NCBI RefSeq assembly: GCF_051401765.1
Contig: NC_135066.1
Coordinates: 23,005,501 to 23,069,500, forward strand
Direction of reading: 5' to 3'
Origin: Calliopsis andreniformis
Taxonomy: Eukaryota; Arthropoda; Insecta; Hymenoptera; Andrenidae
Length of the DNA stretch: 64,000 nucleotides
The notes below the pieces were generated by a model. That model saw only the letters and a list, made by a program, of their open reading frames with translations, searched no databases and had not been told where the DNA came from. The position numbers and the translations under genes were made by a program. Below, in pieces: positions 61,871-64,000 of this stretch. The first letter of the stretch is position 1. Each line of letters opens with the position of its first letter.

Positions 61871-62689
61871 ATAATTTCTTTATTAGGAACTTTTAATTTT
61901 GGCATGCGGTTCAAAGTATACACATGTTAACCTCGGTAATTTTAGTGTTAAACATGATTTTGTCATTCTTCATTTTTGTCTTATGCTAGCATCTAGAATC
62001 AGTCTTAAAAGTTTTTGACATCCGTTCTCATGCACCTTGTAATATACAAATATCTACCACTGTATCTTGGTTATACCTATTATCAGTAATGAAAGTAGGT
62101 ACATTGATAAACATATACTACTGACCAATAGTTTTGAATCGCTTTCTAAATTAAAAGAATAAAATCATCTTGTTAAACACGTAACTTAAGTAGCAACGAA
62201 CAGTTGTATTATTTTTCCTATTATAGTGAAATAAATAGTATTATAATTATTATTGAAAATACCAACTGCGAGTCAAAAATAGTTTGCCGTGCAGTTTAAG
62301 TGTAATAATAATAAACAAGCATTTTCAAAGTATTGAATATAGTATTGATTGAAGTATTCTTGAAGTAACTTCTTTAACATTTCAAGTGTCATGTTTAGTT
62401 CAATACAAATTTTATGTAATCAGTGATGTTAACTTAAAAGAAATTGTTTTTAATTCATTTTCATGATTATTCTATAGTACCCCCCTTTTTCTAGTAGCTA
62501 TTGCTGCAATATTTGATTGGTGTCATCTATAATTGGCGTAAGTTAATGTTGTTCACAATCATAAAAATTATCACCCATGTGTAAGTAATATGTCAAAAAA
62601 AGTGTTAAAAAAATAATTAATCACAGCACCGCAAATCGTAAAATAAATTCACAAATGCCAATAATATCGATGTTCAAAGTACTCATAGT
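61871..62689. other. AT-rich noncoding stretch
   Basis: No gene or recurrent repeat seen. Confidence 0.4.
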
Positions 62690-63250
62690 GCTTTTCCGTG
62701 AAGCATCGTGCGAATGGAAGGTGTCTGCTTGAAGAAATTTCCAACGCCAACCACGTAATTTCTCGAAAAGTTAATCAATTTCGAAGGGTCGTGTTTTAAG
62801 CAGCATTCGATATTTTAAATTTATTAACTACACCGTTCTTGTATACGCAAAGATGCCGCGTAAATGATTGATGTTTCCAGCAACGAGTGAGGCTGCTGAC
62901 TTTGACTGGAAACATGCAAATTTAACAGGACTTATCCAAACTTGTGCCAAATTGATGGAATAAAGTTGGACATTAAGTAAACAAACTAGCTTTACACGCC
63001 GTGTGAAGTTTACGCAAATTATAGGGCAGCCCCTTTCCTATTATATGTCGGACTGCATGTTTAGAAGTAAATTAACCTCGACGTCACGATGATTACAGGT
63101 ATGCGAAACTTCCTCCTCTGCTGGTATCAGGTGGCGGGAAATATCCATCGCTTGTAGAATTATTTTCTAATTGGTATGTTGTTTCACCAAAGTGCGGACG
63201 GTTTTTCGTTGGCGCGCCTCAGAAACTCCTTATCCTGTTTAAGTGTGCAG
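62690..63250. other. GC-richer island, no supported gene
   Basis: GC rises with words such as GTTGGCGCGCCTCAG, TGACTGGAAACATGCAAAT and GACCCTTCGAAATTG (reverse strand). No frame of 60 codons is open. The octamer-like ATGCAAAT (62914-62921) and the lack of coding frames make this a good candidate for conserved noncoding DNA. Confidence 0.3.
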
Positions 63251-64000
63251 TCTGATGATGCATACGGTGTTTCTTGTTATACGCTTCTTTACTTGCATCA
63301 TTATATGCTAAGGAAATTATTCGGCGATATTTAAGGTAATTATATAATTGAAATAAAAAAATTGATTTCAATTCGTTCTTCAAACTGATAAGAAAAAGCG
63401 GATATTTTTATCAATTAATGTCTTCTTATTAATTTTAAAATGAGTTAGTTACCTTGTAAAACTATAGGTTTTATGAAATGTGATCGTGACATTTCGAACT
63501 CAAATATAATTCATAGATGTGTAAATATTATTTAGGATACCTTATACATAATACCACTGAAAATTATTTTATTTAAAGCCAAACTTATAGAATGACTTAG
63601 GATAATTGAATATGAATCAAGTTTAATCTATTTAATAAACGTAATATTACGACAAATTTGGGACAGCTATATTTTTGTTGCATTCTTCTTTTTTCATTTT
63701 TCCAGTCTCCTCACTTGTTTGCTAGTGTTGTTAAACATGTTAGTACATAGAACTTTAGTACATGTTTAGATAGATAAAATAAAAGAGGATACGGTTTAGA
63801 TACATGTTTTCTTAAAATATTATTAATCCAACCTTAACAATTACTGTTGAGAGATGTTTTCAGTAAAAGAACGGGGTCATTATTTTTCCTGAAACATAAT
63901 ACCATGTGTGTAAAATTCTGTTTTGGTTTCCAGAAACTGCAACATTATCAAAACGAGCTTCTAGAGAACCATTGAATCTTATATTAAGTATATGTATGTA
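63251..64000. other. AT-rich noncoding end of the window
   Basis: No gene or repeat seen. Confidence 0.4.

Noticed and set aside
1..64000. tRNA genes
   Set aside because: I looked for the conserved B-box word GGTTCRANNCC with a matching acceptor stem on both strands and found none convincing by eye.
1..64000. CRISPR arrays, bacterial operons or phage
   Set aside because: No regularly spaced direct repeats with unique spacers, no ribosome-binding-site-led gene series; all recognisable mobile elements are of animal nuclear type.

Overview
This is AT-rich eukaryotic DNA in which I find no gene that I can defend. There is no long open reading frame, no recognisable cellular protein, no rRNA or tRNA, no operon-like spacing, and no CRISPR array, IS element or other bacterial feature. 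The transposon types are those of animal nuclear DNA: mariner, Tc1, pogo/Tigger, hAT, a Ty3/gypsy-type solo LTR and a THAP-like start. CpG-rich islands of about 50% GC sit in an AT-rich background. This fits an insect, and I would guess a hymenopteran (ant, bee or wasp), but the taxon is an inference. The window is either intergenic or lies inside a very large intron.

Most of what can be read is a graveyard of DNA transposons, recognised by comparing the two ends of each element and other copies in the window. From left to right: one end of a dispersed repeat (1071); a mariner-like foldback element that keeps the C-terminal end of its transposase (5998-6445); foldback elements at 10639-11437 and 13223-13953; two pogo/Tigger-like miniatures (14186-14378, 16663-16863) and a weaker third (18111-18415); a 3-kb element with inverted arms of about 510 bp (19618-22608); a Tc1-like pseudogene element (27253-28117); a crowded cluster at 29662-33486 with a THAP-like fragment and several copies of one inverted-repeat family, here called family A; a three-level nest at 39398-42487 (hAT-like miniature inside a family-A copy inside a long-arm foldback element); a solo LTR carrying its own tandem array (45156-46150); another foldback miniature (55844-56172); and a second copy of the first dispersed repeat (61251).

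Between these lie long AT-rich stretches with degenerate short repeats, local duplications and small hairpins, broken by islands of higher GC and CpG (for example 5100-5600, 12150-12660, 18560-18860, 26390-27040, 48590-49000, 52340-52970, 56300-56880, 62690-63250). These islands contain open frames by chance or by composition. They look more like candidate regulatory or conserved noncoding DNA than exons, but a single sequence cannot show conservation.

Nothing here forms a pathway. The internal logic is that of successive insertions: the nested elements and the arms of the foldbacks give a relative order of events. The parts most likely to be undescribed are family A, the long-arm foldback elements flanked by TA, and the LTR with its A-B-A-A-B internal array.
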